Shown: positions 24,596 to 33,025 of the stretch, piece after piece
How positions within the stretch are numbered: the first letter of the stretch is position 1
How the letters are laid out: every line of letters begins with the position of its first letter
Source: a bacterium
GTDB taxonomy: Bacteria; Pseudomonadota; Alphaproteobacteria; Sphingomonadales; Sphingomonadaceae
Length of the DNA: 34,594 nt
Direction of reading: 5' to 3'
Assembly (NCBI GenBank): GCA_030824575.1
Contig: JAVBXL010000068.1
Location: forward strand, 1 to 34,594
Notes under the pieces: generated by a model
What the model was told of the DNA's origin: nothing
Database searches by the model: none
What the model saw: the letters and a program-made list of their open reading frames with translations, nothing else
Position numbers and translations under genes: made by a program

Positions 24596-26809
24596 ATGCG
24601 ACGGACTTCCACATCCATATTTGCGCTGCTCTGCGCCGCCGCCCTGACCCCGGCACTGGCGCAGGAACCCGCTTTGCCCACCGAACCGGCCGCGACCACG
24701 TCGCCGCGCTGGTGGCCCAATGTGCTGGATCTGACCGCCCTGCGCCAGCATGAGGCGCAATCCAACCCCTATGGCGCAGACTATGACTATGCCAGGGAAT
24801 TCGCCTCGCTCGATCTCGACGCGGTAAAGGCGGACATCCGCAAGGTGCTGACCACGTCGCAGCCCTGGTGGCCGGCCGACTATGGCCATTATGGTCCCTT
24901 CTTCATCCGCATGGCCTGGCACAGCGCGGGCACCTATCGCGTGGGCGACGGGCGTGGCGGGTCGGATGGCGGCGAACAGCGGTTCGAACCGCTCAACAGC
25001 TGGCCCGACAATGTCAGCCTGGACAAGGCGCGCCGCCTGGTGTGGCCGATCAAGCAGAAATATGGCCGCAAACTCAGCTGGGGCGACCTGATGGTCCTGT
25101 CGGGCAATGTCGCGCTAGAGGATATGGGCTTCAAGACCGTCGGCTTTGCGGGCGGCCGCATCGACGCCTGGCAACCGGACGTCGTGTTCTGGGGACCGGA
25201 AACGAAGATGATGGGCACCGACCGCTCCAACCCGGACGGGTCGCTCAAGCGGTCGCTGGCGGCCACCACCATGGGCCTCATCTACGTCAATCCTGAAGGA
25301 CCGGGCGGCAATCATGACCCCATCGGCGCTGCCGCCGACATCCGCCGCGCCTTCGGCCAGATGGCGATGGATGACGAAGAAACGCTGGCGCTGATCGCGG
25401 GCGGCCACACCTTCGGCAAAGCCCATGGCGCGCGCAAGCCCGAAGACTGCCTCGGCAAGGAACCCGCCGCGCTCGGCGTCGAAAATCAGGGGCTGGGCTG
25501 GCATAATAAATGCGGCAAGGGCAATGCGGAAGACACGCTGTCTTCGGGGCTAGAAGGAGCCTGGTCGGCGACGCCCACGCTGTTCACCACCCAATATATC
25601 GACAATCTGCTGAACTTCGACTGGGTCAAGACCAAAAGCCCGGCTGGCGCGACCCAGTGGATTCCGACTGATCCCAACGCCGCCGCCCTGGTGCCCGACG
25701 CGCATCTCAAGGACAAGCGCCACGCGCCGATCATGTTCACCACGGACATCGCGCTGAAGGAAGACCCCGGCTTCCGCAAGGTGCTGGAAAGCTGGCAGAA
25801 AAATCCCGACCTGTTCGGCAAGGCGTTCGCCCGTGCCTGGTTCAAGCTGACCCATCGCGATCTGGGGCCACAGGGCCGCTATCTGGGCAAGGACATCCCG
25901 GTTGAAACCTATAGCTGGCAAGACCCGTTGCCCAAATCCGCGATCGCGCCGATCAATGATGCGGACCAGGCAAAGCTCAAGACAATGGTGCTGGCGTCGG
26001 GCCTGACGACGGCCGAACTGGTGCGGACCGCCTGGGCCTCTGCTGCGACCTTCCGCAGCACCGACATGCGCGGCGGCGCGAATGGCGCGCGTCTCCGCCT
26101 CGATCCGCAACGCAGCTGGGCGGTCAACAATCCGGCAGAGCTGGCCAAGGTGCTCACCAAACTGACGGCGGTGCAGAAGGACTTTGCCAAGTCGGGCAAG
26201 CAGGTGTCGATGGCCGACCTCATCATTCTGTCCGGCAATGCCGCGATCGAACAGGCGGCCACCCGCGCGGGCCATGCGGTGCGCGTGCCCTTCACCCCTG
26301 GCCGGGTCGATGCGGCGCAGGCCCAGACCGACGTCGCCTCCTTCGCCTATCTGGAACCCAAGGCGGACGGCTTCCGCAACTTCTACACGGCGAAAGCGGA
26401 AGTGGGACCGGCCGAAGCGCTGGTGGACAAGGCGGATGCGCTGAACCTCACCGTGCCGGAAATGACCGTGCTGGTGGGCGGGATGCGCGCATTGGGCGCC
26501 AATGCGGGTGCCTCGACCGCGGGCATCTTCACCAGCCGCCCCGGCACGCTCAGCAACGACTTCTTCGTCAACCTCCTGTCGATGGATACGGTTTGGGCGA
26601 AGTCGGCGGCGAACCCCGCCCTGTATGAGGGCAAGGATCGCGCATCGGGCGCGGCCCGGTGGACGGCAACCCCCGTCGATCTGGTCTTCGGCTCGAACTC
26701 CGAACTGCGCGCCGTGGCCGAAGTCTATGCCGCCAACGACGCCCAGCAGAAGTTCGTCGACGATTTCGTCGCCGCCTGGGTCAAGGTGATGGACGCAGAC
26801 CGCTTCTAA
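24596..26809 (+). CDS. katG: Catalase-peroxidase KatG with a signal peptide (periplasmic type)
   Basis: A 737-residue bifunctional heme enzyme that removes H2O2 by catalase and peroxidase reactions. The distal site is Arg105, Trp108 and His109 ([11 protein letters not shown]), the proximal heme ligand is His271 ([10 protein letters not shown]), and Trp108-Tyr230-Met256 form the crosslinked cofactor typical of the family. The second, heme-less KatG-like half follows from about 440. Unlike most KatG proteins, it begins with a signal peptide ([23 protein letters not shown], cleavage after about residue 22), so it should work in the periplasm like Legionella KatA or E. coli KatP. AGGGAG at 24582-24587 sets the start. 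It is followed by a cytochrome c gene and interrupts the tsf-pyrH neighbourhood. Confidence 0.96.
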   Translation: MRRTSTSIFALLCAAALTPALAQEPALPTEPAATTSPRWWPNVLDLTALRQHEAQSNPYGADYDYAREFASLDLDAVKADIRKVLTTSQPWWPADYGHYGPFFIRMAWHSAGTYRVGDGRGGSDGGEQRFEPLNSWPDNVSLDKARRLVWPIKQKYGRKLSWGDLMVLSGNVALEDMGFKTVGFAGGRIDAWQPDVVFWGPETKMMGTDRSNPDGSLKRSLAATTMGLIYVNPEGPGGNHDPIGAAADIRRAFGQMAMDDEETLALIAGGHTFGKAHGARKPEDCLGKEPAALGVENQGLGWHNKCGKGNAEDTLSSGLEGAWSATPTLFTTQYIDNLLNFDWVKTKSPAGATQWIPTDPNAAALVPDAHLKDKRHAPIMFTTDIALKEDPGFRKVLESWQKNPDLFGKAFARAWFKLTHRDLGPQGRYLGKDIPVETYSWQDPLPKSAIAPINDADQAKLKTMVLASGLTTAELVRTAWASAATFRSTDMRGGANGARLRLDPQRSWAVNNPAELAKVLTKLTAVQKDFAKSGKQVSMADLIILSGNAAIEQAATRAGHAVRVPFTPGRVDAAQAQTDVASFAYLEPKADGFRNFYTAKAEVGPAEALVDKADALNLTVPEMTVLVGGMRALGANAGASTAGIFTSRPGTLSNDFFVNLLSMDTVWAKSAANPALYEGKDRASGAARWTATPVDLVFGSNSELRAVAEVYAANDAQQKFVDDFVAAWVKVMDADRF

Positions 26810-26828
26810 GTGTGACGACCTTACTCTG

Positions 26829-26949
26829 ATCCGTTCGTCCTGAGTAGCCATTGAGCGAAGTCGAAATGGCGTATCGAAGGATCGCGCGCTGCGCATGATG
26901 CTTCGATACGGGTCTTCGACTTCGATCAGCCCCTACTCAGTACGAACGG
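26829..26949 (+). repeat. Long palindromic dispersed repeat, copy B
   Basis: About 120 bases between katG and the cytochrome gene, and the most complete copy. Its two ends (CCGTTCGTCCTGAGTAG and CTACTCAGTACGAACGG) are imperfect inverted copies, so the transcript would fold into a long hairpin. The first 54 bases are identical to copy C (29847-29900), and the whole matches the reverse complement of copy A. Confidence 0.9.
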
Positions 26950-26989
26950 GGTGGGTCACCTCAATGTCATCACGCTCTAAGCCTCTGGC

Positions 26990-27026
26990 GGGGCGGCGGC
27001 CGGGCCTCTGGTCCGGTCGCCGCCCC
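26990..27026 (+). terminator. GC-rich hairpin between katG and the cytochrome c gene
   Basis: GGGGCGGCG (26990-26998) pairs with CGCCGCCCC (27018-27026), with further CCGG pairing inside. There is no T run. It lies 26 bases before the cytochrome ATG and could be an attenuator, a processing site or a katG terminator. Confidence 0.4.
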
Positions 27027-27052
27027 ACACCTTCTATTACGGACTCCCGATC

Positions 27053-27415
27053 ATGACGTTTCGCTATCCTGGCGCCCTGCCCCTTTGCATCGTCCTGATG
27101 GGCGTCACGCAGCCGGCCTTCGCCCAGCCACCGGCCGATTTCGCCATCTGCGCCGCCTGCCATGCGACGCAGCCCGGAAAATCCAGTTTTGGTCCCAACC
27201 TGCGCGGCGTCATGGGACGAAAGGCCGCCACCCTGCCCGGCTACGCCTATAGCGACGCGCTCAAGGCGTCGGGCGTCACATGGAACGCGCGGACGCTCGA
27301 CACATGGCTGGCCGGCCCGCAGGCCATGGTCAAGGGCAGCCGGATGCCCTTTGCCGGGCTGGCCGATCCGGTCCGGCGGCAACGGTTGATCGCCTATCTC
27401 GCCACCCTGCGATAA
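27053..27415 (+). CDS. Small class I cytochrome c, periplasmic
   Basis: A 120-residue monoheme cytochrome. A signal peptide (about residues 1-24, ending PAFA) precedes the heme site C33-A-A-C36-H37. The axial Met98 is in SRMPFAGL, and the conserved FGPNLRGVMGRKA and TWLAGPQAMVKG stretches are typical of the cytochrome c2/c550 group. It should carry electrons in the periplasm. It follows katG on the same strand after 243 bases that include a repeat and a hairpin, so co-transcription is uncertain. A reductant role for the periplasmic KatG is possible but is inference. The ribosome-binding site is weak. It is convergent with tsf. Confidence 0.92.
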   Translation: MTFRYPGALPLCIVLMGVTQPAFAQPPADFAICAACHATQPGKSSFGPNLRGVMGRKAATLPGYAYSDALKASGVTWNARTLDTWLAGPQAMVKGSRMPFAGLADPVRRQRLIAYLATLR

Positions 27416-27430
27416 TCCGGCCCATAAACG

Positions 27431-27459
27431 AAAAAGGGCGCCCCGCAGGACGCCCCTTC
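27431..27459. terminator. Terminator between cytochrome c and tsf
   Basis: On the minus strand, AAGGGGCG pairs with CGCCCTTT (one G-U pair) around a 10-base loop, followed by more T. It serves tsf mainly; the plus strand lacks a clear T run. Confidence 0.65.
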
Positions 27460-27484
27460 CCCTAACCCATGGTCTGTCTCGCGA

Positions 27485-28411
27485 TCAGACGCCGGCGGCC
27501 GCCGCGACTTCCGCCGCGAAGTCGCTGACTTCCTTCTCGATGCCTTCGCCCAGCTGGAAGCGGACATAGCTCTTCAGCGTGATCGACTTGCCGGCATCCT
27601 TGGCCGCCTTGGCGACGACGTCGGCGACCGGGGTCTTGTTGTCCATCACGAACAGCTGCGACAGCAGGGCCTGCTCCTTGGCGAACTTGGCGACCGCGCC
27701 GTCGACCATCTTGGCGACGATCTCGGCAGGCTTGCCCGATTCGGCGGCCTTTTCAGCAGCGATCGCGCGTTCACGCTCCAGCAGCGCCGGATCGATGTCG
27801 GCGGCCGACAGCGCCAGCGGGAAAGCCGCCGCGATGTGCATGGCCAACTGCTTGCCCAGCGGCTCCAGCACGTCGGCAGGCGCATCGCCTTCCAGCGCGA
27901 CGAGAACGCCGATCTTGCCCAGGCCCGGCGCCGCGGCGTTGTGGACGTAGGGGACAACGACGCCCTGGGTCACTTCGACCTGCGCGACGCGGCGCACATT
28001 CTGGTTCTCGCCGATGGTGGCGATGTTGGCGACCAGCTTTTCAGCGACGGTGCCGCCCGACGGATAGGCCGAATTGGCCAGCGTCTCGGCATCGATCGCG
28101 CCGGTTTCCAGCGCGATCGCCGAAACGGTGCGGACGAAGTCCTGAAACTGGTCGTTCTTGGCGACGAAGTCGGTTTCGCTGTTCACTTCGACGGCAACGC
28201 CCTTGGTGCCGGCAACGGCGACGCCGACCAGGCCTTCAGCGGCGGTGCGGCTCGACTTCTTCTGCGCGGCGGCCAGGCCCTTGGCGCGCAGCCAGTCGGT
28301 TGCCGCTTCGATGTCGCCACCGGCTTCGGTCAGCGCCTTCTTGCAATCCATCATGCCCGCGCCCGAACGGTCGCGCAGTTCCTTGACGGCGGCAGCGGTA
28401 ATCTCGGCCAT
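27485..28411 (-). CDS. tsf: Translation elongation factor Ts
   Basis: A 308-residue guanine-nucleotide exchange factor that regenerates EF-Tu-GTP. It has the UBA-like N-terminal module with [16 protein letters not shown] and [13 protein letters not shown], the core [10 protein letters not shown] motif, and the C-terminal dimerisation part ending [22 protein letters not shown]. Length is normal. It is the second gene of rpsB-tsf, with a 110-base intercistronic gap that contains a strong hairpin. Confidence 0.98.
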   Translation of the reverse strand: MAEITAAAVKELRDRSGAGMMDCKKALTEAGGDIEAATDWLRAKGLAAAQKKSSRTAAEGLVGVAVAGTKGVAVEVNSETDFVAKNDQFQDFVRTVSAIALETGAIDAETLANSAYPSGGTVAEKLVANIATIGENQNVRRVAQVEVTQGVVVPYVHNAAAPGLGKIGVLVALEGDAPADVLEPLGKQLAMHIAAAFPLALSAADIDPALLERERAIAAEKAAESGKPAEIVAKMVDGAVAKFAKEQALLSQLFVMDNKTPVADVVAKAAKDAGKSITLKSYVRFQLGEGIEKEVSDFAAEVAAAAGV

Positions 28412-28456
28412 GTTTCGGCTCCTAAGTTCAGTGTTTCAAAGGATAAGGTCTTAGAT

Positions 28457-28495
28457 AGGCGTTAGGGCGCGTCTCCGAAGAGCGCGCCCTAGCCT
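28457..28495 (-). terminator. Hairpin between rpsB and tsf (attenuator-like)
   Basis: TAGGGCGCG (28463-28471) and CGCGCCCTA (28483-28491) are perfect inverted copies, extended by AGGC/GCCT outside. There is no long T run. In E. coli a comparable intercistronic structure partly stops rpsB transcripts before tsf, so partial termination is a reasonable guess. Confidence 0.55.
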
Positions 28496-28521
28496 GTCAT
28501 TCCTACAGTCGTGCGACGCGC

Positions 28522-29280
28522 TTAGGCTTCGGCGACGACTTCTTCAGCGATCGGCTCGTCCATGGCACCCAGATCGACGCCCGAAGCCTGCTGCGCACCA
28601 CGGTTGCCCTTGGTGGCGGCGGCGGCGATGGCGTCGCAATAGAGGCGAATGGCGCGGCTGGCGTCATCGTTGGCGGGAACGGGGAAAGCGATGCCGTCGG
28701 GCGAGACGTTCGAATCGAGGATCGCAACGACCGGGATACCCAGCGTGTTGGCTTCCTTGATCGCCAGCTCTTCCTTGTTGGCGTCGATCACGAACATGAC
28801 ATCGGGGATGCCGTTCATGTCGCGGATGCCGCCCAGCGACGCTTCCAGCTTCTCGCGCTCGCGAGTCATCTGGAGCACTTCCTTCTTGGTGAAGCCGTGG
28901 GTATCGCCCGACAGCTTCTCTTCAAGGGTCTTCAGGCGCTTGATCGAACCCGAAATCGTCTTCCAGTTGGTGAGCATGCCGCCCAGCCAGCGATGGTTGA
29001 CGAAATGCTGGCCGGACTTGCGCGCGGCGTCCGCGATCGGGTCCTGCGCCTGGCGCTTGGTGCCCACGAACAGCACCTTGCCGCCAGCGGCGACGGTGCC
29101 CGACACGAAGTCGAGCGCACGGCCGAACAGCGGCACGGTCTGCGACAGGTCAAGGATGTGGATGCCGTTGCGCTCGCCGAAGATATACGGCTTCATGCGC
29201 GGATTCCAGCGATGGGTCTGGTGGCCGAAATGGGCGCCAGCCTCGATCAATTGGTGCATGGTGACGACAGGTGCCGCCAT
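28522..29280 (-). CDS. rpsB: 30S ribosomal protein S2
   Basis: A 252-residue small-subunit protein. The opening [27 protein letters not shown] is the alphaproteobacterial S2 start; [37 protein letters not shown] and the C-terminal [12 protein letters not shown] follow. A strong GGAAGGAG ribosome-binding site fixes the ATG at 29280, and the upstream in-frame extension is leader sequence. It heads rpsB-tsf and is divergent from a small membrane protein gene. Confidence 0.98.
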   Translation of the reverse strand: MAAPVVTMHQLIEAGAHFGHQTHRWNPRMKPYIFGERNGIHILDLSQTVPLFGRALDFVSGTVAAGGKVLFVGTKRQAQDPIADAARKSGQHFVNHRWLGGMLTNWKTISGSIKRLKTLEEKLSGDTHGFTKKEVLQMTREREKLEASLGGIRDMNGIPDVMFVIDANKEELAIKEANTLGIPVVAILDSNVSPDGIAFPVPANDDASRAIRLYCDAIAAAATKGNRGAQQASGVDLGAMDEPIAEEVVAEA

Positions 29281-29381
29281 AATTATTCTCCTTCCGGTTT
29301 GACCTCTGGGAATCAGGAACACGGGGAACAGCCTGAAAGGCGTCTCCGGCACCGGATATGGTGATTCCCATGTGGAATGGT
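29281..29381 (-). promoter_or_regulatory. rpsB leader, possible S2 autoregulatory region
   Basis: About 100 bases lie between the predicted start of transcription and the rpsB ATG, with a small hairpin ATTCC/GGAAT (29364-29368 with 29374-29378) and CCGG-type pairings near 29347-29356. rpsB is autoregulated through its leader in E. coli; whether this leader does the same is inference, and I did not match a known motif. Confidence 0.35.
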
Positions 29382-29387
29382 CGCGCC

Positions 29388-29414
29388 TTTAGACGCGGAA
29401 AAAAGCAATTGCAA
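29388..29414 (-). promoter_or_regulatory. Candidate promoter for rpsB-tsf
   Basis: On the minus strand TTGCAA (29414-29409) and TCTAAA (29393-29388) are separated by 15 bases; shifting the -35 by one base (CTTGCA) gives 16. A GGCGCG run follows the -10, as is frequent at strongly expressed ribosomal promoters. Confidence 0.5.
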
Positions 29415-29417
29415 GGG

Positions 29418-29446
29418 TTGACGGCGTTCCCGAATAAGAACATAAA
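29418..29446 (+). promoter_or_regulatory. Candidate sigma70-type promoter for the 75-residue membrane protein
   Basis: TTGACG (29418-29423) and CATAAA (29441-29446) are 17 bases apart, placed directly before the EcfG-type box. The gene may have two promoters. Confidence 0.4.
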
Positions 29447-29456
29447 GTGAACAGGC

Positions 29457-29481
29457 GGAACAAATACGGTTAACGGCCGTT
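29457..29481 (+). promoter_or_regulatory. EcfG (general stress sigma factor) type promoter for the 75-residue membrane protein
   Basis: GGAAC (29457-29461), 16 bases, CGTT (29478-29481): a perfect match to the EcfG consensus. The predicted start is about 48 bases before the ATG at 29537. Confidence 0.65.
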
Positions 29482-29536
29482 CAATCCGTCATCATGAGAC
29501 ATGCCGTGCAAATGGCAAGATGGAAAGTGATCGACG

Positions 29537-29764
29537 ATGTTCACTATAATTGCAGCGACCCTGTTCTCCGCCGCCTTCCTGTTCGCGATCGGGACCATCG
29601 TCTGGATGTTCGCCCATTATCACGACAAGATGGTGGCTGCGCTTCAGTTCGAGCCTATCCCGCACAATCCGCCGGTCTATCATCTGCGCATCCGTCGCCC
29701 CCGCGCCGCGCAGCCGCTTCGCCGGACGGCGTCGGCCCTGCCGGGCAACGCCCTCGCCGCCTGA
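29537..29764 (+). CDS. Small single-pass membrane protein of unknown function, 75 residues
   Basis: MFTIIAATLFSAAFLFAIGTIVWMF forms one N-terminal transmembrane segment. It is followed by AHYHDKMVAALQFEPIPHNPPVYHLRIRR, a basic Arg/Pro-rich stretch, and an Ala-rich end. The tail is probably cytoplasmic by the positive-inside rule. No named family is recognised. Support for a real gene is a dedicated upstream region with a perfect EcfG-type promoter, an ATG start near a GGAAAG-like sequence, and the clear membrane-protein pattern. It is divergent from rpsB and followed by repeat copy C. A role in general stress adaptation is inferred only from the promoter. Confidence 0.75.
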   Translation: MFTIIAATLFSAAFLFAIGTIVWMFAHYHDKMVAALQFEPIPHNPPVYHLRIRRPRAAQPLRRTASALPGNALAA

Positions 29765-29846
29765 ACAACCAGACGCGCTTCCAACCACCGGCGCTAAACC
29801 CGTTGGGGCTGTGCCTTTCGTATCCGTTAAGGCCTGCTCAACTTAT

Positions 29847-29927
29847 ATCCGTTCGTCCTGAGTAGCCATTGAGCGAAGTCGAAATGGCGTATCGAAGGAT
29901 ATAACGCCGCGCATGATGCAGCGATAT
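29847..29927 (+). repeat. Long palindromic dispersed repeat, copy C (decayed)
   Basis: The first 54 bases (29847-29900) are identical to copy B. The second half keeps only the GCGCATGATGC centre and loses the closing arm. It lies between the small membrane protein gene and the pssA stop. Confidence 0.85.
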
Positions 29928-29947
29928 TTGAGCATCTCACCCGTCCT

Positions 29948-30742
29948 TTAAGTCACAGGCGAAACGACCTTGGCGCTTTCCCTATGCCGACGCACTTTGG
30001 CGTAAGACATGATCCCGAACGGGATCAGCGCGACATAGATTGCGCAGATCAACAGCAGCGTCAGCCACGGGTCCGTCACCAGCAGCGCCGCCAGCAATCC
30101 GGCGAAAGCGATGACTTCCAGCCGGATGCGCTTGCGCAGCCGTAGCGCCGACCAGGTGTAGGTCGCGATGTTGGATATCATCAGGAAGGCGATGAAGGCG
30201 GTCCAGGGCGCAACCACATACCAGGCCCGGAAAATATCCTCGCCCGTCACCAGCCACAGATAGAGCGGCACGAAGGCCAGCCCTGCGCCTGCCGGGGCCG
30301 GCACGCCGGTCAGGAAGCCCGCCGACTTGTGCGGCTGCTCGTCGGCATCGATCGCCGCATTGAACCGCGCCAGCCGCAACGCGCAGGACAGCGCATGAGC
30401 CAACGCGAATATCCAGCCGAATTTCGGCATGGCGTAGAGCGACCAGAGATAGAGGATCAGCGCCGGCGCCACGCCGAACGCGATCGAATCGGACAGCGAA
30501 TCCAGTTCCGCGCCGAACCGGCTCTCACCGCGCAACATCCGCGCGATCCGCCCGTCCAGACCGTCGAGCACGCCGGCAAACAGGATGGACAGCACCGCCC
30601 GCTCCCACTCGCCCGAAATGCCGTACCGCACGCCGGTCAGACCGAAGCACAGCGCCATCGCCGTGACCGCATTGGGTGCCAGCATCCGCAGGGTGATGCC
30701 CCGGCGCAACCCGCGCGGTATGGCGCGCCGCTGGCGACTCAC
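29948..30742 (-). CDS. pssA: CDP-diacylglycerol--serine O-phosphatidyltransferase
   Basis: A 264-residue inner-membrane enzyme that makes phosphatidylserine from CDP-diacylglycerol and serine. The CDP-alcohol phosphotransferase motif D-G-x2-A-R-x8-G-x3-D-x3-D is complete, with Asp63, Asp81 and Asp85 (DGRIARM to ELDSLSD). About seven hydrophobic segments follow the membrane topology of the short, Bacillus-like PssA type. It overlaps psd by 4 bases, so the pair makes phosphatidylethanolamine in two coupled steps. Confidence 0.95.
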   Translation of the reverse strand: MSRQRRAIPRGLRRGITLRMLAPNAVTAMALCFGLTGVRYGISGEWERAVLSILFAGVLDGLDGRIARMLRGESRFGAELDSLSDSIAFGVAPALILYLWSLYAMPKFGWIFALAHALSCALRLARFNAAIDADEQPHKSAGFLTGVPAPAGAGLAFVPLYLWLVTGEDIFRAWYVVAPWTAFIAFLMISNIATYTWSALRLRKRIRLEVIAFAGLLAALLVTDPWLTLLLICAIYVALIPFGIMSYAKVRRHRESAKVVSPVT

Positions 30743-31473
30743 TGCTGGATGCCCGCGATAACCCGCGCGTCGCCCATCTGGCCCAATATCGTCTCGCCCG
30801 CGACCGTGCGCTGGCCCAGGATCACGCGCGGCGCGGTGCCGGCGGGCAGATAGACGTCGACGCGGCTGCCAAAGCGAATGAGGCCGATGCGCTGCCCCGC
30901 TGCGACCATGTCGCCGGGCTTGACGAACGGCACGATCCGCCGCGCGACCAGGCCCGCAATCTGGGTGAAGCCGATGCGTACGCCGTCATGGCGCTCGACC
31001 AATATGTGCTGGCGCTCATTATCCTCGCTCGCCTTGTCCAGGTCCGCGTTCAGGAACTTGCCCGAAATATAGACGACCGACTTGATCGTCCCGCCAATGG
31101 GCGTGCGATTGATATGGACGTCGAACACGCTCATGAAAATCGACACCCGGATCATCGGCTGGTCGCCAAGGCCATTCGGCCCCGCCATCTCGCGCGGCGG
31201 CGGCACCCGCTGGATCAGCGTGATGAGGCCATCGGCCGGCGCGATGATCGCGCCCTCGTCCTGCGGCACGGCGCGCACCGGATCGCGGAAAAAGGTAAAG
31301 ACCCAGATCGTCACGATCAGCATCAGCCAGCCCACAATCTCCCATCCCAGCAGGAACAGGACGCCGGTGATCGCGACCGCGATCAGGCCGAATTTCATGC
31401 CCTCCGGGTGAACCGAAGGAAAGCGCCATTTGACATTGCCGCCTGCGGCAATCGTGATCTCATCATTGTCCAT
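30739..31473 (-). CDS. psd: Phosphatidylserine decarboxylase (short, pyruvoyl type)
   Basis: A 244-residue proenzyme that self-cleaves to form a pyruvoyl cofactor and converts phosphatidylserine to phosphatidylethanolamine. The cleavage site is Gly202-Ser203 in RFGSRVDV. The short (PSD-A) form with two N-terminal membrane segments (about 27-62) and the [15 protein letters not shown] motif is clear. I chose the ATG at 31473 ([12 protein letters not shown]) over the upstream in-frame start. A promoter-like pair ends 9 bases before it, so the message may be leaderless. It is transcribed with pssA and is divergent from icd. Confidence 0.94.
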   Translation of the reverse strand: MDNDEITIAAGGNVKWRFPSVHPEGMKFGLIAVAITGVLFLLGWEIVGWLMLIVTIWVFTFFRDPVRAVPQDEGAIIAPADGLITLIQRVPPPREMAGPNGLGDQPMIRVSIFMSVFDVHINRTPIGGTIKSVVYISGKFLNADLDKASEDNERQHILVERHDGVRIGFTQIAGLVARRIVPFVKPGDMVAAGQRIGLIRFGSRVDVYLPAGTAPRVILGQRTVAGETILGQMGDARVIAGIQQ

Positions 31474-31481
31474 GGTCACCG

Positions 31482-31510
31482 TCTTTAGGGAGAGACTAAT
31501 GCCGTGACAA
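31482..31510 (-). promoter_or_regulatory. Candidate promoter for psd-pssA
   Basis: On the minus strand TTGTCA (31510-31505), 17 bases, TAAAGA (31487-31482). The predicted start falls within about 3 bases of the psd ATG at 31473. Confidence 0.5.
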
Positions 31511-31539
31511 CGACCGATCCCGGCCAAGGCTCCCCGCAC

Positions 31540-31563
31540 GGCAGATAACTGGGCAGATAACTG
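31540..31563. repeat. Perfect 12-base tandem repeat upstream of icd
   Basis: GGCAGATAACTG occurs twice in direct succession (31540-31551 and 31552-31563), between the psd and icd promoters. It could be a slipped duplication or a paired regulator site. Confidence 0.7.
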
Positions 31564-31574
31564 GCCCTCCACGG

Positions 31575-31603
31575 TTGAACATTGCCGCCGCTTTGCCTAG
31601 TGC
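31575..31603 (+). promoter_or_regulatory. Candidate promoter for icd
   Basis: TTGAAC (31575-31580), 17 bases, TAGTGC (31598-31603). The leader would be about 36 bases, with AGAAGG 16 bases before the ATG. Confidence 0.45.
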
Positions 31604-31645
31604 GTCCCCATATTCCACCCAGCAGCAAGAAGGCAAACAGGCGCT

Positions 31646-32866
31646 ATGGCCAAGATCAAGGTGAAAAACCCCGTCGTTGAAATTGACGGCGACGAAATGA
31701 CCCGGATCATCTGGGAATGGATTCGCGAGCGCCTGATCCTCCCCTATCTCGACATCGACCTGAAATATTACGACCTGTCCGTCCAGAAGCGTGACGAGAC
31801 GAACGACCAGATCACGATCGATTCCGCCAACGCGATCAAGCAATATGGCGTCGGCGTGAAATGCGCCACCATCACCCCCGACGAACAGCGGGTGGAGGAA
31901 TTTAACCTCAAGCAGATGTGGAAGTCGCCCAACGGCACCATCCGCAACATCCTGGGCGGCGTCGTGTTCCGCGAACCGATCGTCATCAAGAACGTGCCCC
32001 GTCTGGTGCCCGGATGGACCGACCCGATCGTCGTTGGCCGCCATGCGTTCGGCGACCAGTATAAGGCGACCGACTTCCTGGTCCCCGGCCCCGGCAAGCT
32101 GCGCCTGGTGTGGGACGGCGAAGATGGCCAGAAGATCGACAAGGAAGTGTTCGACTTCCCGTCGGCCGGCGTCGCCATGGGCATGTATAATCTGGATCAT
32201 TCGATCATCGATTTCGCCAAGGCGAGCATGAACTATGCGCTCGACCGCAAATGGCCGCTCTACCTGTCGACCAAGAACACCATCCTCAAAGCCTATGACG
32301 GCCGCTTCAAGGATCTGTTCCAGCAGGTGTTCGACGCCGAATTCGCCGACAAGTTCAAGGCGGCGGGCATCGTCTATGAGCATCGCCTGATCGACGACAT
32401 GGTCGCCTCTGCGCTCAAGTGGAGCGGCAAGTTCGTCTGGGCCTGCAAGAATTACGACGGCGACGTCCAGTCGGACACCGTCGCGCAGGGCTTTGGTTCG
32501 CTCGGCCTGATGACCTCGGTTCTGCTCTCGCCCGACGGCAAGACGGTCGAGGCGGAAGCCGCCCACGGCACCGTCACCCGCCACTATCGCCAGCATCAGC
32601 AGGGCAAGGCGACCTCGACCAACCCGATCGCCTCGATCTTCGCCTGGACTCAGGGCCTCGCCTTCCGCGGCAAGTTCGATGACACCCCCGAAGTCACCAA
32701 ATTCGCCGAAACGCTGGAGCGCGTCTGCATCAAGACCGTCGAAGATGGCGCCATGACCAAGGATCTGGCGCTGCTGATCGGCCCCGATCAGGCCTGGATG
32801 ACCACGGAACAGTTCTTTGAACAGATCCGCGTCAATCTGGAAAAGGAAATGGCCAGCTGGGCCTAA
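31646..32866 (+). CDS. icd: NADP-dependent isocitrate dehydrogenase (eukaryotic-like type)
   Basis: A 406-residue TCA-cycle enzyme converting isocitrate to 2-oxoglutarate with NADP. The [13 protein letters not shown] opening, [36 protein letters not shown] (phosphate/isocitrate loop) and [27 protein letters not shown] segments place it in the homodimeric subfamily shared by eukaryotic cytosolic IDHs and alphaproteobacteria, not the E. coli Icd type that is controlled by AceK phosphorylation. It is a single gene ended by a strong terminator. Confidence 0.97.
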   Translation: MAKIKVKNPVVEIDGDEMTRIIWEWIRERLILPYLDIDLKYYDLSVQKRDETNDQITIDSANAIKQYGVGVKCATITPDEQRVEEFNLKQMWKSPNGTIRNILGGVVFREPIVIKNVPRLVPGWTDPIVVGRHAFGDQYKATDFLVPGPGKLRLVWDGEDGQKIDKEVFDFPSAGVAMGMYNLDHSIIDFAKASMNYALDRKWPLYLSTKNTILKAYDGRFKDLFQQVFDAEFADKFKAAGIVYEHRLIDDMVASALKWSGKFVWACKNYDGDVQSDTVAQGFGSLGLMTSVLLSPDGKTVEAEAAHGTVTRHYRQHQQGKATSTNPIASIFAWTQGLAFRGKFDDTPEVTKFAETLERVCIKTVEDGAMTKDLALLIGPDQAWMTTEQFFEQIRVNLEKEMASWA

Positions 32867-32916
32867 AAGTCTGGAACTGAACCGCCCCTTCAGGCTTTCA
32901 GTACGGAAACGGAACG

Positions 32917-32947
32917 AGGCGGCGCCGGACACCCGGCGCCGCCTTTT
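32917..32947 (+). terminator. Intrinsic terminator of icd
   Basis: AGGCGGCGCCGG (32917-32928) pairs perfectly with 32933-32944 around ACAC and ends in TTTT. It is about 50 bases past the icd stop. Confidence 0.9.
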
Positions 32948-33025
32948 CCATATCTAGCCGCCGGGTCGGAAGGGAACCGCACGACGGTTGTGATCTATTC
33001 CGGGCACAATAGCAGGAGACGCCAT

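Noticed and set aside
25550..26896. 448-codon open frame opposite katG
   Set aside because: Antisense shadow; the Arg/His/Gly-rich product is typical of complemented GC-rich coding sequence.
27990..28010. Search for tRNA or other stable RNA genes in intergenic gaps
   Set aside because: No cloverleaf with a TTCGA-type T arm and CCA-compatible acceptor was found in any gap by eye; this spot, inside tsf, is listed only as a placeholder for the whole window.
31496..32932. 478-codon open frame opposite icd
   Set aside because: Antisense shadow of a well-conserved icd; it also covers the icd promoter and terminator, and the product has no family likeness.
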